Source: UBA6183 sp041302975 (lineage in GTDB: Bacteria; Bacteroidota; Bacteroidia; UKL13-3). Taken from it: a DNA stretch of 49,914 nucleotides. A model generated the notes under the pieces. That model worked only from the letters and a program-made list of their open reading frames with translations. It was not told where the DNA came from and did no database searches. The translations under genes and the position numbers were made by a program. Shown piece after piece: positions 1 through 8,193 of this stretch (the stretch's first letter is position 1; the number at the start of each line of letters is the position of its first letter). The stretch lies in assembly GCA_041302975.1 (NCBI GenBank), contig JBFYQC010000129.1:1-49914 (forward strand), written 5' to 3'.

Positions 1-1235
1 GGATAACCCAAGAAACCAAAACCTCGGTTAACATATAACCTGCTTCCGTTTACTTCATACAAACCTGCCCAATGTGGGTAGATGTATTGTGATGGACTCC
101 ATTTGATTTTACCGAATTCGAAACCAAACTGCATGCCATGAGTATGGCCGCTAAATGTTACATCAATATCAGGATGTTTAATGCTCACAATATCATCAAA
201 GTGACTAGGGTCGTGGGAGAGTAATAACTTAACAGGAACATCAGGCATATTTTTAATGGCTTGGTTGATATCACCAAATTTTTGAAAACGCCCTTTATTT
301 CCCCAGTTTTCAACTCCTATTAAACCGATACGTTGACCTCCTTTATCCAAAGTAACGTGTTCGTTACGCATTAAATTCCAGCCCATATCAAAATGTAATT
401 TAGCTAAATCGTCTAAGTTTTTTTGTTTGGCCGCTTTACTTTCCCAGCTCACATAATCACCGTAGTCATGATTTCCGTAAATACTGAATATACCCATTGG
501 CGCTTTTAACTCACTAAACATATTAGCATAATTGTAAGCTTCTTTGGTTTCGTTGTTTACTAAATCGCCTGTAAAAAATATGACATCTGGTTTTTCGGCC
601 ATCAACATATCCATCCCTTTTTTTACAGCATCCTGATCCAATAAACTACCAGTATGAATATCGCTAAGTTGAGCAATTTTAAGTCCTTCGAAAGCGGGAG
701 GTAAGTTTTTTAGGTACAAGGGTACACGATGGATGCGATAATCGTAACCGCCCTTAAATACACCTTTGGTAAGCAATATTAATGGAGCTGCAGCAGTTAG
801 TGTTCCTGCTTGAGTAAGGAATTGGCTTCGAGATATTTTGTTTGAAATTGAAGTTGTATTGGTTGGGGCATCAGGTTTATTTTCGTTAGCACTCGGGTTG
901 AAGTTTCGTGTTTTTTTTAACCAAAGGAAAGCTCGCCTTAAATCATCAACCAAAACAAAAAGCATGAGTATAAATTTACTTAGGTAAATAATGAATATAC
1001 TTGCGGCAACATAAACTCGGTATCTACCGTTAGTTTCCAATTCAATAAATAATTGTCCTGCTGTAAATAAGGTAATAAGAATAACCGGTATACTCCACCA
1101 AATCCATTGGCCCCAACGAGTAACATGTTTTCCTCTTTTTTCTAGGATATGTTTAATTCCATGCCATGCGTAGATATCCACAAACAGCATAAATGCTATT
1201 GCGAAAAGGGCTATTTTAATTTTATATTCCTGCAT
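1..1235 (-). CDS. membrane-anchored metallophosphoesterase (3' end cut by window edge)
   Basis: About 411 codons are visible and the frame runs off the left edge, so the C-terminus is missing. The ATG at 1235 has an in-frame TAA just upstream. Three hydrophobic segments (about residues 5-22, 45-62 and 72-95) precede a low-complexity linker and another hydrophobic stretch (about 138-157). A calcineurin-like phosphoesterase domain follows. Its metal motifs are visible: SDIHTG (D192, H194), FTGDLVNNE (D224), YGNHDY (N255, H256), LLSHDP and SGHTHG. This arrangement resembles the YkuE/YaeI group of membrane phosphoesterases, some of which act on lipid phosphates. The substrate here is unknown. It is transcribed divergently from ispE with only 47 bases between the start codons. 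Family assignment is firm; substrate is not. Confidence 0.9.
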   Translation of the reverse strand, partial: MQEYKIKIALFAIAFMLFVDIYAWHGIKHILEKRGKHVTRWGQWIWWSIPVILITLFTAGQLFIELETNGRYRVYVAASIFIIYLSKFILMLFVLVDDLRRAFLWLKKTRNFNPSANENKPDAPTNTTSISNKISRSQFLTQAGTLTAAAPLILLTKGVFKGGYDYRIHRVPLYLKNLPPAFEGLKIAQLSDIHTGSLLDQDAVKKGMDMLMAEKPDVIFFTGDLVNNETKEAYNYANMFSELKAPMGIFSIYGNHDYGDYVSWESKAAKQKNLDDLAKLHFDMGWNLMRNEHVTLDKGGQRIGLIGVENWGNKGRFQKFGDINQAIKNMPDVPVKLLLSHDPSHFDDIVSIKHPDIDVTFSGHTHGMQFGFEFGKIKWSPSQYIYPHWAGLYEVNGSRLYVNRGFGFLGY

Positions 1236-1282
1236 TATTTATGCGTTAATTTGCAATTGTACAAAGGTAAATGATTAAAGTA

Positions 1283-2119
1283 ATGATTAGTTATCCGAAT
1301 GCTAAAATCAATTTAGGACTGCACGTTATAAATAAACGTGAAGATGGTTTTCATAATATTGAAACGATTTTTTATCCCATTGGTTATAGCGATATACTTG
1401 AGTGTGTAGAGAACAAGGCTTATGCCAAACACAATAAATGTGTTTTCGTGCAACATGGTTTACTCATTAGCGGAAATATTGACACTAATTTGGTTGTACG
1501 TGCCTATAAATTGTTAGATAATGAGTTTGATTTACCTCCGGTGTTGGTTCATTTAAATAAATTATTACCAATGGGAGCCGGTTTGGGAGGTGGTAGTAGT
1601 GATGCTGCTTATATGTTGAAAATATTGAATGGCATTTTTGACCTTAAATTAAGTACAATGGAACTTGAAAATAGAGCGTCTGTTTTAGGAAGTGATTGTC
1701 CGTTTTTTATTCAAAACAAACCCGCATATTTATTTGGTAAAGGTCACGAATTGGAGCCTTTTGATTTATCATTGGCCGGGAAATATTTGGTTTTGGTGAA
1801 TACAGGTGCGCACAGCAATACAGCTCTTGCATACAAGTATGCCAAAAGACGAGAGGTTTTTAACGAAAAACAATCGCTTAAACGTATAACCAAATTGCCT
1901 CTAGTTTTATGGAAGGATGACGTAGTTAACGATTTTGAGGTTTCTGTTTTTGAAAGCATTCCGGAACTTAAACATGTAAAACAATGGCTTTACCAACAAG
2001 GTTCGGTTTATGCATCAATGAGTGGTAGTGGTGCATCTATGTTTGGTTTGTTTGATTCGGTACCCAAACTTACTGGCGTTTGGACTAAAGATATTGTTTA
2101 TCAAAGTTGGCTTACTTAA
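1283..2119 (+). CDS. ispE: 4-diphosphocytidyl-2-C-methyl-D-erythritol kinase
   Basis: GHMP kinase that phosphorylates the 2-hydroxyl of CDP-methylerythritol in the cytosolic MEP (non-mevalonate) isoprenoid pathway. The 278-residue product begins MISYPNAKINLGL, which matches the usual IspE N-terminus. The likely catalytic pair is K8 and D138 (in GSDCPFF). The glycine-rich ATP loop PMGAGLGGGSSDAA spans 96-109, and a C-terminal SGSGASMFGLF motif is present. An ATG four codons upstream (1271) is also possible; I prefer 1283 because it fits the family. A -7-like TTAATTTG lies at 1246-1253. It ends at a bidirectional hairpin terminator shared with the convergent T9SS gene. Confident. Confidence 0.96.
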   Translation: MISYPNAKINLGLHVINKREDGFHNIETIFYPIGYSDILECVENKAYAKHNKCVFVQHGLLISGNIDTNLVVRAYKLLDNEFDLPPVLVHLNKLLPMGAGLGGGSSDAAYMLKILNGIFDLKLSTMELENRASVLGSDCPFFIQNKPAYLFGKGHELEPFDLSLAGKYLVLVNTGAHSNTALAYKYAKRREVFNEKQSLKRITKLPLVLWKDDVVNDFEVSVFESIPELKHVKQWLYQQGSVYASMSGSGASMFGLFDSVPKLTGVWTKDIVYQSWLT

Positions 2120-2157
2120 AAAGAGAAGGCCGTTTGAATGCAAAGGGCCTTCTCTTT
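2120..2157. terminator. bidirectional hairpin terminator
   Basis: A perfect 12-bp inverted repeat (2120-2131 with 2146-2157, arms AAAGAGAAGGCC/GGCCTTCTCTTT) with a 14-base loop. It begins at the ispE stop codon and lies 22 bases from the stop of the convergent T9SS gene, so it can serve both. Confidence 0.75.
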
Positions 2158-2178
2158 AATCAAGTTTGTTAATTATAT

Positions 2179-3303
2179 TTATCGGTTAACGCAGAATTTT
2201 ACAATTGCTTGACCATCACTGCCAGAAATTCGAACAAAATATAAACCATTGCGCAAATTGGCAGTTGGTAAAGTTATTTTGGTTTGATGATTACCCACCA
2301 TATTAAAACTGTTTAGTGCTTTTCCGGTAATATCTGTTAATGTAACCGTATAGTTTTGTTGATGGGCTAATATTGCTTCAATGTTCAATACTTCATTTGC
2401 TGGGTTAGGATATGATGTAGTTTGAATGTTATTCGCTGTGCTTTTCAATAATCCAGTTGAAATAGGGCGTGGTGTTTGGTATCTGAATTCTTCTTGTATG
2501 TTTGGTGTGTCAGTTACCATACCTACTTCTGCAAGGAAATATTTACTGTTTTCGCTAAGCCAAATGTAACGAACGTCTAATTGATTATCAGGCACTTCAA
2601 ATGGAAGGCTTGAAAGCGGAATTTCTGTCCAAACCATTCTGGTTGGATTTAACGGATTAGGCAAACCTCCCTCGAATTTAAAATCAGTTATGGTACTTTG
2701 TTTTAAACGTAGTGAGTTGTAATCACCTGTAGGAGTTTTTAATGTGCCCCAACCATCACACAATACATCTAAATTTATAGTCAGTGTTATTCTAATTGAA
2801 TCAAAAATAGGTACTTGTAATATTGAGGCTGGTAGCACAAAACTAGAGGTTGAAGTATCTTTAGTTCGGGTAAGATAGTTTAGTGGAAATGTAATGCTAT
2901 TTAAATATAGGAAAGGATCTCCACCACCAATAGGAACAGGATTAGGTAAAATAGTTTGTACCCCATTAGAGTTTACATTTAGGAACACAATATCTTCTAA
3001 ATTCCCATTTTCAACCAAAACGTGTGTAATATTAGTAGGTGTAGGAACAGGAGAGTTGGCGGGTGATACAAACACTGACTCTGAAACACTTTGTTTGCTA
3101 ACAGACGAATAATCCCAAACTTTGTTTGTACCATTTGTTGTAGCCAAATTACTGCTAACTCTTGTGGTATCTACTCCATAAAAAATGGTGTCGCCTGGTT
3201 GCGCAAAGTTTGCGTTGGTAAGTGTTATTTGAGCTTGCGTTACCAAGCCCAGTAAAATTGAAATTGCTAAAAAGGTATTTTTCATATTGTGAATATTTTG
3301 CAT
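2179..3303 (-). CDS. secreted protein with T9SS type-A sorting domain
   Basis: 374 residues from the ATG at 3303; an alternative ATG at 3285 gives the clean signal peptide MKNTFLAISILLGLVTQAQ. The body (about 25-285) is rich in Thr, Asn and Pro and matches no enzyme I recognise. The last ~75 residues form a type-A T9SS sorting domain: SYPNPANEVLNIEA, then TLTDITGKAL, then LRNGLYFVRISG and a basic end, KFCVNR. Such proteins cross the outer membrane through the type IX secretion system and are released or anchored to lipopolysaccharide. A TATATTTG -7 element lies at 3324-3331, about 20 bases before the upstream ATG. Function of the exported part is unknown. Confidence 0.85.
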   Translation of the reverse strand: MQNIHNMKNTFLAISILLGLVTQAQITLTNANFAQPGDTIFYGVDTTRVSSNLATTNGTNKVWDYSSVSKQSVSESVFVSPANSPVPTPTNITHVLVENGNLEDIVFLNVNSNGVQTILPNPVPIGGGDPFLYLNSITFPLNYLTRTKDTSTSSFVLPASILQVPIFDSIRITLTINLDVLCDGWGTLKTPTGDYNSLRLKQSTITDFKFEGGLPNPLNPTRMVWTEIPLSSLPFEVPDNQLDVRYIWLSENSKYFLAEVGMVTDTPNIQEEFRYQTPRPISTGLLKSTANNIQTTSYPNPANEVLNIEAILAHQQNYTVTLTDITGKALNSFNMVGNHQTKITLPTANLRNGLYFVRISGSDGQAIVKFCVNR

Positions 3304-3323
3304 GCTTTAGTATCTGGCATAAA

Positions 3324-3331
3324 CAAATATA
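3324..3331 (-). promoter_or_regulatory. -7 element TATATTTG
   Basis: Exact match to the Bacteroidota -7 consensus TAnnTTTG on the minus strand, 20 bases before the ATG at 3303 of the T9SS cargo gene. I see no good TTTG at -33. Confidence 0.5.
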
Positions 3332-3366
3332 GCGTTTATATTTAGTGAAGTTAGTAGTATTATGAA

Positions 3367-3385
3367 TTTAATGTGTAACATTAAA
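3367..3385 (-). terminator. possible terminator of the DedA gene
   Basis: Perfect 8-bp AT-rich inverted repeat TTTAATGT/ACATTAAA with a 3-base loop, 15 bases beyond the dedA-like stop codon. There is no strong T-run after it, so this is tentative. Confidence 0.3.
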
Positions 3386-3399
3386 CTACTTAAACGGGC

Positions 3400-4044
3400 T
3401 TATGCTTTTTTTAACTTATGTTTAATAAATTCGAAGGCAATTGGTAATAAAGATACACCAATGATACCAAATACCACTAATTCGAAATTTTTCTTCACCC
3501 AATCAATGTTGCCGAACATGTATCCTGCCATGGTTAACATGGTAACCCATACAATAGCACCGGCAATACAGTAGGTAATGTATTTGCTGTAAGTCATACT
3601 GCCTACTCCTGCAACAAACGGTGCAAAGGTTCTTACAATAGGAACAAAACGAGCGATAATAATAGTTCTTGCTCCATGTTTTTCGTAGAAAGAATGGGTT
3701 TTATCTAAGTAGTCTTTACGTATGGTAAATAGTCCAAAAAGTTTGGCTCCTTCTCCTTTTTTAGCAAGGTATCGGCCAATAAAGTAGTTGGTGTTATCCC
3801 CTGCTAATGCAGCAGCAACGAGAAGTACAATAATTAGAAATACATTGAGGTTGTTTACTTCATTGGCGGCTAATGCGCCAGCCGCGAAAAGTAAGGAGTC
3901 ACCCGGTAAAAAAGGGGTTACAACCAAACCCGTTTCCGCAAAAACAATTAAAAATAACAAAGCGTAAACCAGTGCTCCGTATGCCTGAACAAAGTCTTGT
4001 AAGTGTTGGTTAATGTGTAGTACAAAATCAATAATTTCTTTCAT
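3400..4044 (-). CDS. DedA/SNARE-associated family membrane protein
   Basis: 214 residues from the ATG at 4044 (MKEIIDFVLHINQ). An upstream ATG at 4074 adds ten residues of little character and would start before the likely promoter. Hydrophobic segments and the DedA signature are clear: an early PFLPGDSLLFAAG loop, then FIGRYLAKKGE, FYEKHGARTIIIARFVPIVR, FVAGVGSM and a terminal membrane helix. The conserved acidic residue in PGDSLLF and the arginines in IARFVPIVR fit the half-channel fold of the family. Some members recycle undecaprenyl phosphate or other polyprenyl/phospholipid carriers across the inner membrane; which lipid this one handles cannot be told. It is divergent from the small lipoprotein/glycosyltransferase pair. 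Confidence 0.9.
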   Translation of the reverse strand: MKEIIDFVLHINQHLQDFVQAYGALVYALLFLIVFAETGLVVTPFLPGDSLLFAAGALAANEVNNLNVFLIIVLLVAAALAGDNTNYFIGRYLAKKGEGAKLFGLFTIRKDYLDKTHSFYEKHGARTIIIARFVPIVRTFAPFVAGVGSMTYSKYITYCIAGAIVWVTMLTMAGYMFGNIDWVKKNFELVVFGIIGVSLLPIAFEFIKHKLKKA

Positions 4045-4061
4045 AATTTTATAAGTTGCTG

Positions 4062-4069
4062 CAATGTTA
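4062..4069 (-). promoter_or_regulatory. -7-like element TAACATTG
   Basis: One mismatch to TAnnTTTG, 17 bases before the chosen DedA start at 4044. It supports 4044 over the ATG at 4074. Confidence 0.3.
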
Positions 4070-4080
4070 AGCATAATTAC

Positions 4081-4088
4081 TAATTTTG
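4081..4088 (+). promoter_or_regulatory. -7 element TAATTTTG
   Basis: Exact TAnnTTTG match, with TTG (4047-4049 region) about 30 bases upstream. The GTG start of the small lipoprotein gene follows after only three bases, so the transcript is probably leaderless or nearly so. Confidence 0.45.
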
Positions 4089-4091
4089 CTT

Positions 4092-4208
4092 GTGCTTAAA
4101 AAAATTATAACATACACCATATTGGCTGCCTTAGCTCTAACTGTTGTTAGTACGCAAGCTTGTAAAACTTCCAAGTCTCGTAAAAGAGGTTGTAATTGTC
4201 AGTTTTAA
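4092..4208 (+). CDS. 38-residue small lipoprotein, GTG start
   Basis: A short gene ending exactly where the glycosyltransferase begins (TAA directly followed by ATG). It reads MLKKIITYTILAALALTV, then VSTQACKTSKSRK, then RGCNCQF. The first part is a lipoprotein signal (basic start, 15-residue hydrophobic core, Cys at position 24). The mature peptide is only about 15 residues: basic, with a CxC end (residues 34 and 36). I recall similar tiny lipoproteins ending in GCNC-type motifs in other Bacteroidota, but cannot check. The only in-frame starts are GTG 4092 and TTG 4086; an in-frame TAA lies at 4074. Its function is unknown. The perfect junction with the next gene and the coherent lipobox argue that it is real. 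Confidence 0.65.
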   Translation: MLKKIITYTILAALALTVVSTQACKTSKSRKRGCNCQF

Positions 4209-5021
4209 ATGAATACTCCATTAGTTAGTTTAATAACGGTTTGCTACAATGCCGAAGGGTTGATAAAAGACACACTCGAAAGCGCAATCAACCAAACGTA
4301 TAAAAATATTGAATTGGTTATTATTGATGGAGGCAGTAAAGATAATACAGTTGCTGAAGTCAACAAGTTTGAAGCCTACATTGGTACTTTAATTAGTGAA
4401 CCAGATAAAGGTATTTATGATGCCATGAACAAAGGCATTAAAGCAGCAAAAGGGGAATGGTTTTATTTTTTAAATGCAGGTGATGCCTTTTATAACAATA
4501 CTGTTTTGGAGGATGTATTTGTAAACAGAGATATTCATGCCATAGACTTTATTTATGCAAAAATGCAAACGGTGAATGAACCCACGGGCGTTAATTATAT
4601 TGGCGGACATCAAGTATCATTCAAGGATTTCTATTTTAAATACCCAATTTGTCATCAAACCACTTTTACACGCAAATCGGTGTTTGATTACATGCCGTAC
4701 TTGGACGCAAGCCTGAAAATTATGGCTGATAACAAATGGCAAATGACTTTTTTTAAACACCACGAAAACAAAGCTTTGTTTATTGATATGGTGGTTGCTT
4801 TTTACGATATACAAGGGGCATCATACCATAAAAGAATGAAAGGCTACCGAGAGTTTTTAGGATATATTGGTAAGTTATTGCCTTTTCATGTTTATTTGGC
4901 TAATGTGTTTTTGTATCCAATTATTTGGGCAAAGGTTAAGTTTATACGCACTTTTCAGCAAACAGCTTGGTTTAAAGCATATCGTAACCTTAAGTTTAAG
5001 AACAAAAAAGCTAATGTTTAA
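4209..5021 (+). CDS. family 2 glycosyltransferase
   Basis: 270-residue GT-A glycosyltransferase. The N-terminal domain shows the GT2 order: PLVSLITVCYNAEGLI (nucleotide-binding start), ELVIIDGGSKDNTVAEV, then EPDKGIYDAMNKGIKAAKGE and FLNAGD in the DXD position. The closest well-known pattern is the WcaA/colanic-acid or LPS type of transferase acting on a cytosolic nucleotide sugar. The C-terminal ~70 residues contain hydrophobic and basic stretches that could bind membrane. It directly follows the small lipoprotein gene with no gap, so the two are co-transcribed. Acceptor and sugar cannot be predicted. Confidence 0.9.
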   Translation: MNTPLVSLITVCYNAEGLIKDTLESAINQTYKNIELVIIDGGSKDNTVAEVNKFEAYIGTLISEPDKGIYDAMNKGIKAAKGEWFYFLNAGDAFYNNTVLEDVFVNRDIHAIDFIYAKMQTVNEPTGVNYIGGHQVSFKDFYFKYPICHQTTFTRKSVFDYMPYLDASLKIMADNKWQMTFFKHHENKALFIDMVVAFYDIQGASYHKRMKGYREFLGYIGKLLPFHVYLANVFLYPIIWAKVKFIRTFQQTAWFKAYRNLKFKNKKANV

Positions 5022-5081
5022 AAAATGTTATGTAGTTAATTCCTCAACCCATTTATATTGCGCACGCTTAATTTTTAACGC

Positions 5082-5618
5082 ATGATTTTATCAGACAAAC
5101 GTATTCTTGAAGAGATAGAAAAAGGAACTATTTTAATAGAACCTTTTAAACCAGAGTGTTTAGGCACTAACTCGTATGATGTGCATTTAGGTCGTTATTT
5201 GGCTACTTATAAAGACCGTGTACTAGACGCACGTGAGCATAACAAGATCGAAACATTTGAAATTCCTCAAGAGGGTTTTGTATTACAACCAAATACCTTG
5301 TACTTAGGTGTTACTGCCGAGTATACAGAAACACATGCGCATGTGCCGTTTTTGGAAGGTAAAAGCAGTACCGGGCGTTTAGGTATTGACATCCATGCAA
5401 CGGCAGGTAAAGGTGATGTTGGTTTTTGTAACACGTGGACTTTAGAAATATCTTGTGCGCAACCGGTGCGTATTTATGCAGGTATGCCCATTGGGCAATT
5501 AATTTATTTTTCTGTTGAAGGTGATATTGAAACCATGTACAACACCAAGAAAAATGCGAAGTACAACAAACGCGGTGTTAAGCCCGTTGAAAGTATGATG
5601 TGGAAGAATAAGTTCTAA
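5082..5618 (+). CDS. dcd: dCTP deaminase
   Basis: 178 residues. Deaminates dCTP to dUTP in the cytosol, feeding thymidylate synthesis. Family landmarks are present: start MILSDKRI, SYDVHLG (31-37), EGKSSTGR (92-99, with the catalytic-loop Ser and Arg99), DIHATAGKGDVGF and TLEI with E122 as the general base. Near the C-terminus QLIYF and the basic AKYNKRG region match the nucleotide-binding trimer interface. It might instead be the bifunctional dCTP deaminase/dUTPase variant, which has a very similar sequence. It lies 60 bases after the glycosyltransferase, with a weak TATATTG at 5054-5060 that could be its own -7 element. Confidence 0.95.
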   Translation: MILSDKRILEEIEKGTILIEPFKPECLGTNSYDVHLGRYLATYKDRVLDAREHNKIETFEIPQEGFVLQPNTLYLGVTAEYTETHAHVPFLEGKSSTGRLGIDIHATAGKGDVGFCNTWTLEISCAQPVRIYAGMPIGQLIYFSVEGDIETMYNTKKNAKYNKRGVKPVESMMWKNKF

Positions 5619-5639
5619 AATGTTATAGTTGGTAACACA

Positions 5640-5677
5640 AAAAATCCCGCCTTGAAGTTTTACAGAGCGGGATTTTT
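5640..5677. terminator. hairpin terminator between convergent genes
   Basis: 11-bp inverted repeat AAAAATCCCGC/GCGGGATTTTT (5640-5650 with 5667-5677) and a 16-base loop. Its right arm overlaps the stop codon of the convergent secreted-protein gene, and it ends dcd transcripts with a T-run. Confidence 0.8.
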
Positions 5678-6377
5678 ATTTGCGGTAATATTCTTTGGTT
5701 TGATAACAATCACAAAACAAGTTGTAGGTGGTCCACTTGCCAAAACGAATTTGATGCTTGTTAGATAATACATAAACATAACCAAAGTTGTTTATCAATC
5801 CGCCTGGTAGAAAGGTAACCACAAAGTTTATTTTTACATTGGTGTTTGGGTTTAACCATTGGTTTGCAAGAGAAGTATTGGTGTACTTTTTTATCATCGA
5901 CAATATTGAAACACTTGCTGAGTCGTTGTTATGGTTTAATGTGGTATTTATTTCTTGAAATCGCCCGTTGTTAAACAATAAATAATTGGTGTAATGTTTC
6001 GATCTAAAATTGCTCCAAAATACATGACCTGTATTGCTAATATTTATATTCAGGTGAGTTTGGCGGATATGGTCGTAAAACTCATGTTGGCGCACCAATC
6101 CGGATGAATCAAATTGAAGGTAAATGAAACCAAAATCGAACGATTTTTTTTGGTCGAATTTTACTCCCTTTTTAAAATAAATCCTATCACATAAAAATAA
6201 GGGATTACCCAAAGAAACAATTCCGTTAAAAGGGTAGCCAGGAGGTTTTGATTTTATGGCACAAGAGTCTTCGATTAAGCTAACACTATAATCGCCATCG
6301 AAATAATAGGTGGTATCAACTTGCGAAAAAGCCAAAGTAGAAAGTAACAACCCAATAAGTAGTAAACAGATTTTCAT
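5676..6377 (-). CDS. secreted protein of unknown function
   Basis: 233 residues from the ATG at 6377, with a signal peptide MKICLLLIGLLLSTLAFS and probable cleavage before QVD. A GTG two codons upstream (6383) overlaps the last base of the preceding stop codon and is the alternative start. The mature protein has many aromatic and Asn residues (for example TTYYFDGDYSV, FKKGVKFDQKKSF, KIRFGKW-like ends). This suggests a beta-rich envelope protein, but I recognise no family. It follows the flavin-reductase-like gene without a gap, so it is likely its operon partner. Confidence 0.7.
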   Translation of the reverse strand: MKICLLLIGLLLSTLAFSQVDTTYYFDGDYSVSLIEDSCAIKSKPPGYPFNGIVSLGNPLFLCDRIYFKKGVKFDQKKSFDFGFIYLQFDSSGLVRQHEFYDHIRQTHLNINISNTGHVFWSNFRSKHYTNYLLFNNGRFQEINTTLNHNNDSASVSILSMIKKYTNTSLANQWLNPNTNVKINFVVTFLPGGLINNFGYVYVLSNKHQIRFGKWTTYNLFCDCYQTKEYYRK

Positions 6378-6382
6378 ATCCA

Positions 6383-7279
6383 CTAACTCAATAGGATTTT
6401 CCAGGCACTTTCAACCTCTTTACGCTCTAAATATTGATGCGCCAATTGGTGTTTAGCCTTTAGTAAGGCATCTTCAGTTAGTGTATTGATGATATGCTGA
6501 AGTTCTTTGTTCATGCGTTTAAATACTTCAATATCGCTGGCATCAGGCAAGTTTTCGGTATTACCAAGCATACCCAAATCGTTGCCGGTTAAAACAATGC
6601 TTGTTCTAATTTCAATTGGCAATGCATCAACTCCAATGCCTAAAGTGGTTAAAGGTTTAGGCACTTCAAACAAAGCTTCGCCATTTGCACGAGCATACCA
6701 ATCGCCACCTAAGCGTGATACCAAATCTATTTTTTGTTGGTCAATTTTTCCAACGGCATTCAATACATCAATATTTACATGCATTAACTTTACCTCGCAT
6801 ATTACCAAATTACCTGCGCCACCTTCAGTGCCTAAAGGAATAACTTGATTAACCACACACTCAAATTGTACTGGTGATTCTTTTACGCGAGGTGGTTTTA
6901 TGGTTAAAGAAGGTTCTTCTGTTAATCCAGCTTTTATAAACTCATTTGTTCCGCGTGGGTACTCGGTGCTGCTTAAGCTGGTTTGTTGCACCATGCCATA
7001 GTTAACAACGTTTATACATACTTCGGGTACATCAAGTACATTTTCTAAAGTATGTTTGGTGGTGTTATCGCGACCTCTGCGGGCAGGTGAAAAAATTAAA
7101 ATAGGTGGTTTGGTGCTAAACATGTTGAAGAAACTAAACGGGCTTAAATTTACATTTCCATTTGTATCAACAGTACTCGCAAAACATATTGGTCTTGGTG
7201 CAATAGCTCCTTGCATCAAACCTTGTAATTCCATTACCTTTAACTCGTCAGGGTTATAGGTTCGGTATTGATTGGTCAT
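6383..7279 (-). CDS. flavin reductase-like FMN-binding protein
   Basis: 298 residues. The N-terminal ~200 residues match the flavin_Reduct (FMN-binding split-barrel) fold: GAIAPRPICFASTVDTNG, NLSPFSFFNMFSTKPPILIFSP, then the RDNTTKHTLENV phosphate-binding stretch and CINVVNY. Proteins of this group reduce FMN with NAD(P)H or are flavoprotein oxygenase partners. A C-terminal helical extension of ~90 residues (from about 210) ends EVESAWKILLS and is common in the Bacteroidota versions as I remember them. It lies 16 bases after ftsE and overlaps the start region of the next gene by one base if the GTG is used. The precise substrate is unknown. Confidence 0.88.
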   Translation of the reverse strand: MTNQYRTYNPDELKVMELQGLMQGAIAPRPICFASTVDTNGNVNLSPFSFFNMFSTKPPILIFSPARRGRDNTTKHTLENVLDVPEVCINVVNYGMVQQTSLSSTEYPRGTNEFIKAGLTEEPSLTIKPPRVKESPVQFECVVNQVIPLGTEGGAGNLVICEVKLMHVNIDVLNAVGKIDQQKIDLVSRLGGDWYARANGEALFEVPKPLTTLGIGVDALPIEIRTSIVLTGNDLGMLGNTENLPDASDIEVFKRMNKELQHIINTLTEDALLKAKHQLAHQYLERKEVESAWKILLS

Positions 7280-7295
7280 TTACGTTTAATTAAAA

Positions 7296-7982
7296 TTAAA
7301 GAATAGCATTAAGAGATGTTGCTTCACCAACTAATCCTTGAGCACATTTTAAAATACGGCCAGGATATTTTTGTATGATGCGGTAATCATGTGTAGCCAT
7401 AAGTATAGCTGTACCTTGTTGCGCGATATTATGAAGCAAGTTCATGATGTCATCACTTACTTTAGGATCTAGATTTCCGGTTGGTTCATCAGCTAAAATA
7501 ATTTCGGGTTCGTTAAGTAAAGCACGCGCTATAACAACACGTTGTTGCTCTCCTCCACTCAACTCATGAGGCATTTTATAGTCTTTGGTTTGTAGGCCAA
7601 CTAACTCTAATACTTGGGCAATACGGTCTTTTATTTTATTCTCATCTTTCCATCCTGTGGCTTTTAACACAAACGAAAGATTTTGAAAAACCGTACGGTC
7701 GGTTAAAAGTTGAAAGTCTTGGAATACAATGCCTAACTTCCTTCTAAGGTAAGGAATGTCTTTTGGTTTAAGTTTAGTGAGGTCGAAACCTGCGATATTT
7801 CCGAATCCTTTCTCCAACTTTAATTCGCCATAAAGTGTTTTCAATAAACTGCTTTTGCCGCTACCAGTTTGGCCAATTAAATAAACAAACTCACCTTGGC
7901 CAATTTTCACGTCAACATCACTTAATATGAGGTTATGGCCTTGGAATATTTGTACATCGGTTAAATCTATTACTGTTTCCAT
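7296..7982 (-). CDS. ftsE: cell-division ABC transporter ATPase FtsE
   Basis: 228-residue ABC ATPase. FtsE pairs with the membrane protein FtsX to control peptidoglycan hydrolases at the septum; ftsX is not in this window. Visible motifs are Walker A GQTGSGKSS, Q-loop VFQDFQLL, signature LSGGEQQR, Walker B IILADEPTGNLDP and switch His in MATHDY. The phrase FQDFQLLTDRTVFQNL is typical of FtsE rather than of the related LolD or MacB ATPases. The start at 7982 (METVIDLTDV) is chosen because the longer frame from 8030 lies inside the upstream 67-residue gene. It is seven bases after that gene and 16 before the flavin-reductase gene, so an operon is likely. Confidence 0.88.
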   Translation of the reverse strand: METVIDLTDVQIFQGHNLILSDVDVKIGQGEFVYLIGQTGSGKSSLLKTLYGELKLEKGFGNIAGFDLTKLKPKDIPYLRRKLGIVFQDFQLLTDRTVFQNLSFVLKATGWKDENKIKDRIAQVLELVGLQTKDYKMPHELSGGEQQRVVIARALLNEPEIILADEPTGNLDPKVSDDIMNLLHNIAQQGTAILMATHDYRIIQKYPGRILKCAQGLVGEATSLNAIL

Positions 7983-7989
7983 GAGTTTG

Positions 7990-8193
7990 TTACCAATTAA
8001 TTTTGTGCATTTTTCCGAAAGGTATTTCATTTAGGAGTCTAAAAATCTCTTCAATTTTGTCTCCTAATCCACATTTTTCCAGCGCGCGCTCGGGTCTGTC
8101 GGTTCTAAAGTAGGCAATTAGGGTAAAATTGTCGTCTCTAAGTTGAACGTAATCAGGTATTTTGGCCTTCCCTTTTATTTTAATGATGTACAA
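7990..8193 (-). CDS. conserved 67-residue protein upstream of ftsE, TTG start
   Basis: Small soluble protein reading MYIIKIKGKAKIPDYVQL, then RDDNFTLIAYFRTDRPERAL, then a C-terminal half with IEEIFRLLNEIPFGK. It has no signal peptide or cysteine cluster. I recall close relatives in the same place, just before ftsE, in other Bacteroidota, but no established function. The start codon is TTG: an in-frame TAA sits five codons upstream and no ATG or GTG lies between. The predicted pattern is short beta strands followed by a helix. Co-transcription with ftsE (seven-base gap) hints at an envelope or division role, which is inference only. Confidence 0.7.
   Translation of the reverse strand: MYIIKIKGKAKIPDYVQLRDDNFTLIAYFRTDRPERALEKCGLGDKIEEIFRLLNEIPFGKMHKINW

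Noticed and set aside
7983..8030. ftsE starting at 8030
   Set aside because: The extra 16 codons lie within the upstream 67-residue gene in another frame and look like no FtsE N-terminus.
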